The position numbers were made by a program, and so were the translations under genes. Shown piece after piece: positions 1 to 12,600 of a DNA stretch of 64,000 bases. The stretch is taken from NCBI GenBank assembly GCA_012845835.1, contig JABAKD010000010.1:1379001-1443000 (forward strand). The letters run 5' to 3'. The stretch is from Undaria pinnatifida (Eukaryota; Sar; Phaeophyceae; Laminariales; Alariaceae). Numbering within the stretch: position 1 is the stretch's first letter; each line of letters begins with the position of its first letter. The notes beneath the pieces are model-generated. The model worked only from the letters and a program-made list of their open reading frames with translations, did no database searches and was not told the origin of the DNA.

Positions 1-841
1 CCACGCCTCTCGGCCTACAGCACATCACTCATCATTATTCGACCAGTTACAGTAGACTAACACGTGGTTCAAGACAGCGTTTACCACTTATGTGCACAAT
101 ACCTGGAACCTCTGTACAACAGCCGAACAGTAAACAGGGGGCAACTGGAAAAGGTGGTACCTTACATTGAATGACATAACCCTCTTTGCGCTATAGATAT
201 ATAGCTGTGGTTGCAGCAGGCAAACCTAAATTCCTGTGCCCAAAATCGGCCCGACACTCGACTCCATATCGTACAGGAAGAAGCTCTACAGCATCGGCTG
301 CAAGGTAACATCATTGTTCTGGCGGAGCGAAGAGGGGGTAAATTTTTACAATTTCCTATCGTCGGCAAGTGCCCTAGGATACACACTTTCTCCTCTTTTT
401 ATTAAATCTACTACTCGAGGATAATTTTCTTAAATTCTACTCTCTTATGAGCGGGTCGGTACTCTTGATCTACTTCCCAGGGTGTACGCGAACGGTGACT
501 TTGCGGTCGAAATGATGCCACCACTACGTCTCTCAACGCGAAGCTTGCTTTCTTTTCGCTTTTATTTTTTCAGCGCTCTGCACCCCCATGCAGCTACGCG
601 AAAAAACGACGGGAGAAGGGCCGGCACATCACCACAATTAGCAGACGGCGTAAACATATGCCAACTCTTTCCAATCCCCCAGCACTAGGATATCTTCTGG
701 TCCTCCGCCTTTTGGAAGAAACTAGTGTCCGCAGCGGCCATCTACCTTACAAGGTACATGTCACGTGCCCACACCACGCATGGACGGATGCCCGGTTGAC
801 CAAGGCTAGAGTCGGGGGGGGGGCATGTTAAGGAGGGGGGG
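1..841. other. No gene seen
   Basis: No open frame here has splice sites, codon bias or a recognisable protein pattern. The stretch ends in a G-run near 810-845 that leads into the first copy of the dispersed repeat R1. Confidence 0.5.
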
Positions 842-960
842 GGGCGTATTCATTTGTTGCTTGCCTTACTTAGTCATTTGACCATAGCATTGATAGCATT
901 GACCACGCATCCCTTTCGAGACGGAGCACCGTTCATTCCTACTCCTAGTAGAAACATCTT
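842..960 (+). repeat. Dispersed repeat R1, copy 1
   Basis: First of six related copies in the window. The shared core reads roughly ACTCATTTGCTGCTTGCCTT, then TCATTTGACCATTGACCACG, then CATCCCTTTCGAGACGGAGC and a tail of CACCGTTCCTACTCCTA. A G-rich run stands directly upstream, as in the other copies. No terminal repeats or coding potential were seen. It may be a SINE, a MITE end or part of an LTR. Confidence 0.6.
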
Positions 961-1085
961 CAACGTTTGGACGCTCATGACGTTTTGTTCCATATATTAC
1001 TTAAAAAACGTCGGGCATATCTTATCCCCACGTCCCCTGCTTATCTTATCTCCTTCCTTTTTGGCCATCTGTGGCCACCATCTAT

Positions 1086-1172
1086 CCCTTAAGAAAGTCC
1101 TAAGAAAGTCCTAAGAAAGTCCTAAGAAAGTCCTAAGAAAGTCCTAAGAAAGTCCTAAGAAAGTTCTAGGAA
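1086..1172 (+). repeat. 11-bp minisatellite (TCCTAAGAAAG)n
   Basis: About seven tandem copies of the unit TCCTAAGAAAG. The last two carry substitutions. Confidence 0.8.
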
Positions 1173-3422
1173 AGTTCAAGATAGCGATCGTTCTTTTGGT
1201 AGCGGGGTCGCTGTTAGGGCTCGCGCGAGTGCCACCCTATCTTCTTTGACAGGTGAAGGTTAAAAAAAAATGTGCTTCTGGATTGTGATTCATTGTGATA
1301 CAGCAATGGCTGCTGTTGATTGTAGTAGGGAGTTACACAAGAGTAGTTTGGCTTAGCGTAGCGGGAAAATTATTGGGGAATATACCTTTAGGCGGCATTT
1401 TCCCTTGAGTTTTGCAGGCTTGCTCCCTTGGTTTGTCCTTTGATGAGAGACGTGATGATTACATGGATGCCCGGCAACAGGCTTAATATGTACATGACGC
1501 ATTTGACCGTCTGCTGGTAATCCCACCGCCCCTGCTTTACGTGCAACGGGGAAGCCCGCCATGGTTGAAGGACTACGAAGCAGCGCTTATCGTTATCTCG
1601 TGTGCACCGCCACCATTAAATCAACTGTTACGCTGCGGCCGCAAAAACACGTTTTAAGTGCTTTCTGGATCGCGGTACAAGAGGCCGCTTTCGTCCGTGG
1701 CCTATAGCTGGTACCATAGCACTTCTCCTACATATATTGCCGGTGTGTTCTATCAACAGAAGGAAATACCGGCACTAACGCGGCAATCGGCACTACTGTT
1801 CATACTGCCAGTACTGGTTGCTCACATATTTGCCAACAGTTTCCATAGGCACTATAGCGGGCAACCGGCACAAATCAACCGGCGCTATAATCTTGCGTAA
1901 CATTTGACGAGCGCAAAGCGCGAGAGCGTGAGTTCGCAAACACTCGATGAACACTCGACGGGAATAAAAAGCTGAAAAGTGGGAATGATGAATGAACCCT
2001 ATGCGCGACAAAAATGAAGACAAGTGCTAGGGGGGAAGAAGAGAATAAGTCTGTGACCACGGATTGCCCAGAAGGTCGCTGAGGGTATAACCTCTTACGT
2101 GTTGAGCTGGAGAGTAGAAAATGATGATTAAAAATGAAAACAAGAGCTTAAAGAGTATCCTCCACCGCGGTGAAAACTGGTCCCTCTATAGTGCCGGTAT
2201 GTGCTACTAATATGCTATTAATAGAAGGAAACACTACCACTATAGCGGCAACCGGCAATACTCCGCACACTGACACTATTGGTTTTTCCTTCCGATCTTT
2301 GCCGAGCAATTTCACAGGCACTATAGCGGGCAACCAGCACTAATAAATCCGCACTGTAGAGGGTACCCCGCGCTACCGTAGCCTTGGTCCGTTAGCCGAA
2401 AAGACTAGAGAGAAACCCATCCTCGTCGAAAGGGTCTTGAGCACAGTCGCACAGCGGCTGTGGAGCCTTCAACGTTGTGCGGACAACGACCGGACAGGCC
2501 CATTGCTGTTGCATCAAGAGCGAGCGACATCAAGAGCGAGCGACAAACAAGGCCACGGACGAGGTAAACGGGGAACGGGGGCGGGCGGGGATCGTACTCA
2601 TTACTTGCTGGGATTGGTCATTTGACCAGTGACCACGCATCCCTTTCGAGCCAGAGCGCCGGAGGGAGAGGGAGGGAGGAGGCGATTTCGTCGCGAAAAC
2701 GTAAGGTGTCAAACTAGCGCCATGCGCAATGGACGTCGAGTTACAGTCAGAGGGCGACCCGGATGAAACCGAAAAAAACCGTACCTACCTCTGGTAGCCG
2801 TTAATCGCATCTCACGTACACCGGTTCGCACGAAAACTTTACACAGGTTTGGGAGACCCACATACGTGGCATTTGTTCAGGGTGACGAACGTATTTGTCA
2901 TGCGTGGAAAGGGCGAGCTGATGAACGAGCTCGTGTTAATACGCATATTCGCGGACGGAGACGTGAAAGCCACCTACACTATCTCTGCACACAGCGCACG
3001 CGCGGCGATTCCGAGCAGACAAAACGAGCCATGGTGGTAGCCATGGCGTCGTCGGCAGGACACACGTTACGGAAAGAGGTTCAGCAACCATTGTTGTTGT
3101 TTCCCCTGCAAGGTTCTTGACTTGATAAAATGCTCTACGTCACCCACAAACCAATGTTGATTAAACTGAAGATGCAGCTATTGTGATGAACACAACCCAT
3201 GGCCAAGCATCCCCCCCCCCCCAAAAAACATACTGAAAAACAAGAATGGCTTTCATTCCGACGATTTTTGGCTAAGGAATCCCGTCATCAACAAAATATC
3301 TTTAGCCTAAAAAGTGGTATACCTTAATGCCTCTGTTGTAGCGCGCGTCCTCAACATACATTCCCGACCGGCCTGATAAATATGAACACGGCTACTTGTA
3401 GATACGCGTGCGGTTCTTCGTG
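1173..3422. other. Intergenic; direct repeat pair and R1 copy 2
   Basis: No gene was recognised. About 1745-1890 and 2215-2360 are diverged direct copies of one segment. Both contain an AGAAGGAAA stretch and end in the shared word CACTATAGCGGGCAACC. R1 copy 2 lies at about 2588-2660. A C-run sits at 3211-3221. The 3' end of the next gene (minus strand) is at 3423. Confidence 0.45.
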
Positions 3423-6400
3423 CTACAGACTCCAACAGCTGCTGAAGGCCCGACATTCAAGGTGACCTATAACTGTTTCATCGTCAAAGTCATCGTCAAA
3501 GTCAGTTGCTCGGGATACACTTAGTGAATTTGTAACGAACACCCAACAGCCTGCAGCAGTGTAGTGTGGGGTGAGTTGCTTGATAATTTCATATTCGAGG
3601 GTGACGACAGGCGGTGCGTCTTCCTCCTCGCCGTGGAGCTAACGCTGAGGATGCTTCGTAGCTCCAAACGTGCAAAAACAAGACTGTAGTCATGCACCTT
3701 TACCTGGCCCCTGCAGGCCTCCTTGTCGTCGTCGTCGCATTCACACCCCTCCAAAGCCCTGGTCCCGTTCATCTGACGAGCAAGGATCCGGACGAACTGC
3801 GCCTCAAATGCCTCGCGGTTAAACTTCCGCCACCACTGCGCGTCTCGCACGGTAGCCTTCAGCTGGAACAATCACCAAGACGACGCAGAAAAGAGAGCGT
3901 GAGAACATGTCATGCATGTGGCGCAGAAGAGAGAGAGAGGAGAAAAGGTATCCATGCGACTGCCATAAGGCTTAGTTTGGGGGTAAGCTATTGGCTAACC
4001 TTTTGCAAGTGGTGAAACGGACTAATACCCCACTAATTCTTTAACACAACGCAGAAAAAGGTGCCCACGTGAATAAAAAAAAGGTAACCATGTGACGCAG
4101 AAAAAGGTATCCACGTGACTCTTGAAAAGGTATCCATATGGCCGAAAAGAAGGTATCCACGTAACGCAGAAAAAAAAAGGCAATCAATGCTCTTCGGGAA
4201 GAGTAGGTACCGTTGCGTCCCCTTAGCATACGGTGAATGCATCTACATTAGAACGGAAATCACCATTCCCTCGACCCGTCCAAAACGAAAATAACCAATC
4301 TCTATTATCGATCCACCACAGCATTTCGAGGCCGCTCACCTCGCAATAGCACGTCAGTTTACGCTCAACCAGCGCGGGGACAACTATCAGCGCCAACACC
4401 GCGGCGACGGAAGCAGCACCTTTCCCCAAGTGGGCACCCGCAAACCGTACCGCTCCAATTCGCGGGCGGTTGTGCAGTTCCCACGCGCTCGCCAGGCTCT
4501 CAAGGACTCGCTGCTCCACGCCTGCACCACCAACACCACCGCCGCGCTTGCCACCCGATTGCTTCAACAGCGACTGGCTCCGGGCGCTGGCGGCGAACGT
4601 TTTTTTCTCGGCGTGCAAAATGTAAGCATCGTACCCGCGCTTGAACGATTGCGAGAAACAGCAAGACTCCACTTCTGTGATACCGCTGCCGTGTTCGTTG
4701 CCGTCGCTGAAGGGGGGGTCGCCCTGGTGCGTACAGCTACCCTGCCCAGCTCTCTCCAGAGAAGAGCTGGTAGAAGGAGAGCGCATTGGCCTATAATCCT
4801 GCAGAGAAGACACGGAAGAACAATGCATCGGTCCACGACCCTCCCGAGAAGACGTAGAAAGGGGAGGCATAGCCCCAACACTCTTCAGAGAAAGCTCAGA
4901 AGGACAATGCATCGCTTCCCACGCCGCCGCTCGCTGCACTATCGCGTCAGCACGGGCTTGCTCCGCTACCGCCCAGTGTTGGCGCAGGAAAGCCTTGAGC
5001 ATGGGTGCCTGTTCGTCACAGCCATGCTCCGGGTAGGTTTCCAAGAATGGGATGCGCCGCGCCGCCTTTTGTATTGCGCGCTGGTTTTCAAGGTCTGGGC
5101 TATCGCCGCCGTGGGTGGATGTCTTTTCGGCGCCAAAGAAGTCTCGCCTTCCCCAGAGCGCGACCCACGCCTGAGACAGTCGGTCTTCCTCTAGCGCCTG
5201 TCAATACCGAACGGAAGGCATTGTGGGGAAGGGCGGGAGGGGGGGTACTCATTTGCTGCTTGCCTTCGTCCTTTGACCATTGACCACACATCCCTTTCGA
5301 GATGGAGCACTTGAGAAAGAGGCGTGCTTATTATGGATGGAAGGGGGGTGATTCGGGCGCTGGTCGTCGAAAGGGGTTGCGATTCCCAAGCAAGCATTGG
5401 ACGCTCGTGATTGCGAGGGTGTCACGCCGCAGGAGCTGTTTTCGAGTTGTCTCGCTGCGAGTTTCGAGCTTTCCGATCGACGGGTGTATTGCCTATACCT
5501 TCACGAAACCCCTGTTCACGTGTGTGGTCATTCACGGAAGAAATACGTACCCCGCAAAAGGCGCACGACTCCTTGTTCCACACCCTACTCGTACTGTAAC
5601 GAAGTTTAGCCCCACACACTGTCGGGAGGAAGATTAAATGTATACCGTGTGCGATTAGGGGGTGGAGAAAAACGCCAACGCTTTGCTTGCGGCCCACGGG
5701 TCGATCGAAGCAAAGTTTGGTTACCTCACGTAGCTACCTCATCAAACACAACTACAAAAAAAAATGCCCAACTCACCATCTGGCGGTGTAGCCGTCTCCG
5801 CGTTCCTTCTGTCCTGGCGAGCCACGTGAAAACACTATCCCCAAGCTGCTGCGACCCAAACGTAGACACCGCGGACATTTTCCTCGTCAAAACGTGAGGC
5901 GGCCTGGGCGCATAAAGCGGAGCATACTGCCTTGGTGGGAGCGGCCCCCATATCGTCGCCGGCGACGGCAAGGGCCTGACATTGTCTTCGCGTACACTAG
6001 AGGACGCCACCATTGTCTCATAAGAGGACGTCACGGGTGGCGTCTCCCCATTGTCGAATGCTAACGCCTGCGAAGGCAGGCCTTCTGCAACCGCATCTTC
6101 GCTCTGCGCGGGGTTCGTTATCCCAAGCCAGCCAAAGAGAGGTGCTTGATCAGGCGCTGAGACCGCAGCGCACATCGCGTAGCGGGAGTGCTCGGCGGCG
6201 GCGTGCACGTGGGCGATGTTGTCGCCGCCGCTTTCGTTGCCGTAGAAAGCCTCAACCAGAGATAGGAACGCATCGGTCGCTCTCTGGCGTACACCACGAA
6301 CGAGTGGCTGCGTCAAAAATAGAAGAACAAGAAGATGATCGGGAAAATAATATGGAGGTCAAAATCCTGTCTACGTAGTATCTGGTACCAAGGGGTATGC

Positions 6401-6756
6401 CGTTTTCGAGCTGAGGGTGACGGTACTAACGCCGTGACGCTGTGTTTCGTTCACACGCCTATCACCGGCAACCGTGACTCAGCCGCTGAGGTTTGTTCCA
6501 AGAAGTCGTCGGGGTGACCCGAGACAGTGGAGCCCTTCCCACGCGTGGTCACGACAGGAGTAGATGATACTTTTGCACCAAACGGTTTACGACGGTGATC
6601 AATCTCCTCGATCCACCAAGTATTGACTGCACCACCAAATCGGTTGGAGGAGTGACACTTTTGTGTTGCTGTGTTTCCACATGATTTTGCTATACCTAGG
6701 TTGAAATCGCTCCTGTGTTTAGCCACGTTCTCGTTGCATACCAGACAGACATACAC
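3423..6756 (-). CDS. Multi-exon gene of unknown function
   Basis: Function not recognised. Four exons join with matching phase 0: 6307-5777 (acceptor after TTTTTGACGCAG, donor GTGAGT), 5197-4340 (acceptor TATTGACAG, donor GTGAGC), 3862-3704 (acceptor TTGTTCCAG, donor GTAAAG) and 3638-3423 (acceptor GCGTTAG, stop TAG). They give 587 codons plus stop. The third intron is only 65 bases. The product has a basic, Ser/Gly-rich middle, one possible membrane segment in exon 5197-4340 (AASVAAVLALIVVPALV), an acidic patch ECDDDDKEAC and an acidic C-terminal part with DFDDDFDDE. A possible first exon, 6756-6466, starts with an ATG and MYVCLVCNENVAKHRSDFNL, which resembles the start of a BED-type zinc finger of hAT transposases. 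It ends at a weak donor (GTGATA) in the right phase. That exon is tentative and could be a transposon remnant. Confidence 0.65.
3961..4046 (+). repeat. Solo terminal repeat of TRIM-A
   Basis: An 86-base match to the terminal repeats of the TRIM-A elements at 18.5 and 50.0 kb, running from TGCCATAAGGCTTAG to TCTTTAACA. The flanks CGAC and CAAC look like a 4-base target duplication with one change. It reads as a solo LTR left by recombination. It lies in the intron between exons 5197-4340 and 3862-3704 and splits a minisatellite. Confidence 0.7.
4047..4195 (+). repeat. Minisatellite with CACGTG words
   Basis: Irregular tandem copies of a unit near 22 bases, AAAAAGGTATCCACGTGACG with CAGA joins. 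One more unit lies at about 3915-3960, on the other side of the solo TRIM-A repeat, so the insertion came after the array. The array is intronic. Confidence 0.6.
5245..5320 (+). repeat. Dispersed repeat R1, copy 3
   Basis: Matches the R1 core from ACTCATTTGCTGCTTGCCTT through CATCCCTTTCGAGATGGAGC, with a G-run just upstream. It lies inside the 5198-5776 intron of the unknown gene, in the opposite orientation. Confidence 0.6.
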
Positions 6757-6835
6757 CTATTGCATTAGGACAGACACCTATTGCATTAGGACAGACACCT
6801 ATTGCATTAGGACAGACACCTATTTCATTATGGCC
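6744..6835 (+). repeat. 21-bp minisatellite
   Basis: Four copies of a 21-base unit built on ACCTATTGCATTAGGACAG, just upstream of the possible first exon of the unknown gene. The last copy varies (TTTCATTATGG). Confidence 0.75.
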
Positions 6836-9688
6836 ATGGGATTATTGATTGGGTAGCGCGCTTTTGTTTTTGCTCAGCTACTATTAGTCAGCTTATTGGG
6901 TCAAGGTGCGTCCTCAAGCGAGACGCTTCAAGCCATTTTCGATTCACCCCTCTTGTCGGTGGACCATGCGTTCTCCCTCTCTAAGACGCAAGACGACGGA
7001 TAAGGAGGAGGCGCTTTGGGAACACTTATGTGCTACGCGCTCACGAGTGCCAGTATCAGACGCATGGGTAGCTTGGCTTCTTTCTAGTTCCGGAAGACGC
7101 GCCGTTGGCGGTTGACTGCATCCACGCACTTGTCAAAACGACCCCACTCCCGCTTAGATCCGCTTGAATCGTAATCATCAGACGCACACAAGGCACGGAA
7201 AAAGTGCGCCATGTGTGTGATCTGAGGCTCACTACCTCACTTGATGAACTGCTCTATGCAGCTCACCCAAAAACATTATTATAAAAAATGTTCACATACT
7301 CGTAAAACAATAATTGATTTCATTCCCACGAGTTCGTGTTAAGGAGGCCCATCCGTCGTTCAAAAACCATTTCCGCCAAAAAGTGATATACCTCAATGCC
7401 AATCGCAGCAGGCGTCGGCATATAGTACATACATTATTATCAACATTTATTATTATCAATAGTAACCCCTTCAGGAGCTCATCTCCCTCTCTAAGACCCT
7501 CGTCACCTCTTCATCTCTTTCGAATTGCATCCCGGATTTCGGCGATAAACTACCTGGAACCGGTGCGGGATGATTTCGGCAGCCAAACCCATTTTAAAAC
7601 AGCACACATGCATGTTTTTGGCGACAAGCTAGATGGAATTGCTGCGGGATCGTTTTAGCAGTGTGTAATCTCCGTTGAACTGAACACATTTTATTGGCGA
7701 CACACTACTTGGAATTGCTGTGGGATAATTTTGGCCAACTTAACACCTCCGTCGGCGTGCTCACTAACCATGTTTTCTTGCATCCATCTTAAGGCAGACG
7801 TTGCTTCCCAGTCCCGTTCGGACTCACTCGGGGTGACGCCTCGGGTCCCAGCGCGACCGAAGTAACCCAAAGGCCCGACCACTCTGTTGCTCGATCGGTT
7901 CGCCTGGATGCGTCGGTAAGAAAATTAGAAGAACATACAACCAACCAAACAAGCGCGGTATCAAGATGTAGAACAACTTACAAACACACAAAACAAAATT
8001 ACGCGGTCTCTCGCGACCGCCTTTCACTTCGCATTTTTTCTTGCTCGAGCATTCATCGAGGTTCTGCGTCGGTCGCTCTTCATGCAACGCAACCTATGCG
8101 CCATCGGGCATTCATCGACGATTTTGCTGCCTCGGTCGCTCTACGTGCAACCCACCATCCAACGGGATCGCACGACCTCCTACGGCCTGGCAGCGCCTAC
8201 CTGGTGCAACGCCTGATGGACAGTAAGGTGTGGGTGTTCTTCGCCATATATTGCCGCTCGAGCTGCATTGGTGTCAAGTGGATAGGTGTTTGCGTACAAC
8301 CGTGCTAGGCGAAGCTCTTGTGCGGACCCTGGGGATAGGAGGGGTGGTTCTTGGACTGGCGCGTGGATCGAGTGGGGCTCGTCGGCCACCAGCGAAGCAG
8401 CTTCGCCCCCCCGCACATCTTCGGTAGTCTGACAATCGACCAATGAGCCGACGACAACCGACGACAACCGACGACAACCGACGAAAATGGGGATATTGGA
8501 GTGGTGAGGGTGGTGTGGGTGTGGGTGTGGGTGTGCCTGTGTGTATTCTAAGCACATAGTTCTTGTTGCTCCCTATCGACATTCAGAGCATGTAGTGCTT
8601 GTGCCGATCCTGCGCCCCAACCGAGCTACAAGCTATGTGGTCACAAACTGCGAAACAGGGATATACATCCATCGCAAATTCGGCAAGGACTACCGCCGAG
8701 CAAGCATTTATTTCACGCTCATTTACTGCCGACTTAGATCTCCAGATACACACGGCGAGAGGGTGAACGTCGAGCGAGCATGCTCGATAGCTTGGGGCGC
8801 TGCAAAAAATATATCTGGTACGGGTCAGTGTGATTTGACCCAGGGGATCAATCGTCGCACCTCGCTGAGCTAATCGTACTTTATCGTCGCGGAAAAAAAA
8901 CAAGTGCAGCCCTCTGTGAGACCGAGCGATCTCTTCTGCCGGAAAATCAGGCCCAGAAGTACCCCCTCTAACACCTATCGACTACCTCAACAGCAGGGCT
9001 CATGGATCACCTGACCGCGTGCTTCATCGACCGCAGCAGCCTACCTCATCGTCATTGGCACCCTCTCTGAAACCAAGCGAGTCTTGTCGGAGAATAGTCA
9101 CGGCCGCTCGGGCTGGATCATCGATGTGAGCTTCGCGGAACACGCTAACCGCCTGGCTCGTGCAACCATCGGCGAGGGTGCGATCGGCGGGGGGGGGGGG
9201 GATTGGGGGGGGGGGGGTCGCGAGGGGGGAGAGGGATAGGTCGGGGGGGGAGGACAGGTGTTGGCACCGTTTCCAGCGTTGTTCCCCCGACGAAACGAAG
9301 CGGACATGATCTGTGACATTTCGACAATATGATGACGACACCATACAGCACAACGCAGAAAGTAATGCATCGATCTGCATCAATAAGTAATTCCGTCTGC
9401 CCGTACCGATACTGGATGGCGTGGAACCATCGTTTTCTCCTTCGGCTACTCACATGCATTTCTTAAGTTTTCTCATGGCAAAATTGATACCTGGTGCCTG
9501 GTGTATACCTGGTACGGTATAAAATTGTTACTTGTTTCGCCATCCGACAATGTGCAGCAAGAGATGCCATGCGGATCAGTCATACTATAGATACTAGTTT
9601 AACGTTAAGAAATACCTGGTGGGTGACTTCAGCCTACTGCTGTTGTCAATTGTTCAACAGCGAATGTGCAGCTCCATGTTAGCACTTG
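6836..9688. other. No confident gene; simple repeats
   Basis: No exon could be supported on either strand. Contents include a triple CGACAAC repeat at 8450-8482, a GGTGTG-rich run at 8505-8535, and long G-runs at 9188-9255. Open frames over the G-runs encode only proline- or glycine-rich strings. Several TACCTGGT words occur (8200, 9506, 9614). Confidence 0.4.
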
Positions 9689-12600
9689 CTACAGCTTATA
9701 AGAAGAAAGTTTCGGGGGGAAAAAAAAACATTGCACCATTTTATGCGGTACGTAAAACGAGCTTGCCTGAACATTCCTTTCGTAAATGACGTCATCCCAG
9801 CTAAAGTCCTCCCCGCACACGCACGTGATCTCGTTGCAACCTGAATGCACCACCAGATAGTGCACGTGAGATGGGTGAGATAGTGCGCCATGAAGTCCCT
9901 ACCAGGTATTACAGTTGTGGCGATGGAGATAACAGCTGCTGTCCAAGGGGGAAGAAGGGATGATACAAGGATCTATTACATCAATGGCCAGCGTTGTTAC
10001 AGTGCTCTGGAGATGATGCCTCACATACAATCAAATTCAACACATACTATGTGCCAACTAGGGTGTACCGTAAAACGGCTCAAGATGCAACCCCCCTGTA
10101 CCGTAATATGGCTGGCTTAAACGGGCAATCCTACCGTAGAGTGTCTCTCTAGCGCGTCGAGGCAGCGACATGATAGGCGAACGAGAACACTGGCGACCAC
10201 CGGTTAAAAAACAATGTGTGCTTCTGGGTTGAAATCCTGGGTTTCATTTGTTTTGGCGGGTCTCGCTGAATTGACGATTAGCAACCCGACCTGACGAAAG
10301 GCGGGGTGAGCTGTAGTGGAATATCTCGACAACTATTGCCTTGCGGGACCGAGGTATAGCGAACAAAAAACATGCCACGTACGATCTTACCAACCGCGTG
10401 GTGCGAGCACGCAGCAGTGCGACTAGTATCATCCTGCGAAGCGTGTCCAACATCTCCGTGCGCTCTATCTCAGCAACCCGGGCTGCTTCGTCCGACAAGC
10501 GCCTCGATCGTCATTCTGCATTGGAGGAATTCCCCCTCTGACGCCCAAAAGAGGTTAACCTCTCTTTTATAGAGTGTAACTACTGTTGTGTGCGTTTTTA
10601 TGGACGAACTACTTGAAATTAGTGGGGGGTTATCTTTACAGTAGCAAAAAAGGGTTTATCAGCGTCTCACCGTCGCCCTTGACGACGTACACCGCGCACC
10701 CAGGACACTGATACAGGTCTTCGTGCCCGCGTTGCGCCTCGTACTGCTCGCAGGTCACCCGGGGATGGCCTCCCATAACGCGACATCTGAAAAAAGGGCA
10801 AGAATATGGTGGTTGGGGTTGATGCCCTTAATCCCTTCGGAGCCCAGGCATATCAAGGCATATCAAGACATATCTCAAGACATGTCAAGACATGTCAAGA
10901 CATATCAAGACATATCAAGACATATCAAGACATATCAAGACATGTCAAGACATATCAAGGCATGTCGAGACATACCAAGGCATGTCGAGACATACCAAGA
11001 CATCTCAATACATCTCAATACATATCAAGGCATATCAAGACATATCAAGACATATCAAGACATATCCAGACATACCATGACATATCAAGACACATCAAGA
11101 TATATCAAAACATATCAAGACATACTAATTCATATCAATGCATATCAAGACATATCAAGACATAGCAACAACCAAAGGATTGGGCATTGCATGGGTCGGG
11201 GGGGGAGGGGGGGTTCAATATCTCCCGTGTCTAGTCGGGTCAGATCCAGAGGTGTTCACAGCCTCACGGGTCTTGTCGGATTGGGTCAGGAGGCTTTAAA
11301 ATCTCACGGGTCCGGTCCGGTCCGGTCGGGTCGGGTCGGGTCGGGTCGAGTCGGGTCGGGTCGGGTCAGGTCGGGTCGGCTTACCCTGTCCCGACCCGAC
11401 CTGACCCCGACCCCGAACTTCGGCCCGATCCTCGAAAAGCCCTGCACAAAAATGACGAGTCTGGTCAAAAATCAACCGCGTCGTGCGAGTGAGTCCTTGC
11501 ATTGTAGTCACATTATAGCTGCATTGTAGCTGGATTGTAGAGCGGACATAGTGGGGTCACTTGCAGCGCGCGTCTACACGGGTCCCCCTTACCGTGACGT
11601 GACGACATGACGGTATGACGGCATGACGGCATGACGATGGACACACACCGACGGCAAGGGCACGAAGGCATCCTCACCGGAAGCAGTGCAAGGTGCCGCA
11701 GCACGTGGTTTCCATCATCGGGTGGAAACGCAAGAAGCGAAGGTGGAGACTGGCCCGTCGCTCGTTGTCTGAAATCTCGTCGTGGAATTTGGAAAAGCGC
11801 GAACAGAGAGAAGCGGACGTTAACGGGATTGCGTAGATGAATGCGCCGATCACATATCGGGCGCCAAGCAATCGATAGGAGTAATGTGTAAATGAGCAAG
11901 TAATTCATACTACTGCAAGACATTGTTCAAATTTCACCTTCGAGGCAGACGACGTATCCTGTTTCAAGACACCAACTAACGTCCGCCATCGAGGGAGGCG
12001 ATGTACGAGACCAAAAAGAGAGAAAAAGTGGTGGAGGACGAACCGGGCGTCTGATGTGCCAATAGCAGGCGCGTGCAGCATCGTCGTCTATACTTGACCG
12101 ACGCAGACCGCGCGTATCTCTTTCCAAACGAAAACATCACATTTGTTTCAGTGTCGGGATACTTGACGAACGCAGACCGCGCACGCCTCTTTCAAACGAA
12201 AACATCACATTCGTTTCAGTATAGACATATCACACTTGACGAACATAGAACGCCCATATCTCTTCCAAACGGAACTATCCTGATCAAATCAGGGCCGGCA
12301 TACAAGACAACGCTCTTTAAAACGAAAACATTACATTAGCCAGTCGCCGATCAACAGTCACCTTCCACGCAGCGCAGTACATCCGCCATGCGCGAGTACC
12401 GGTCTTTCGCGCTGTCTTCCCCAAAAGCCACCAAGAGAGTCGCCTCGACCTCATCGTAAAGCTTCACCACATCGACGTCCTCACCAGAAACGTAACGGGC
12501 CAATGCCAAGCGAAACGCATCAATGCGAGCGTTGTTCGAACCGCTATTGTGAGCGTTGTTGTCCTTTGTTTCGTTGGAGTCGTTCGAGTCTTCGGCTTTA

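Noticed and set aside
4430-5194. 254-codon plus-strand frame
   Set aside because: Antisense to exon 5197-4340, which has good splice sites and joins in phase on the minus strand.
10244-10498. Minus-strand frame as an extra RBR exon
   Set aside because: It lies between the two halves of RING2 (10671 and 9840), which join in phase without it; its own acceptor leads to a stop.
10723-11529. 268-codon plus-strand frame
   Set aside because: It is translation of the CATATCAAGA satellite and the GGGTC array; a 10-base unit keeps all frames open.
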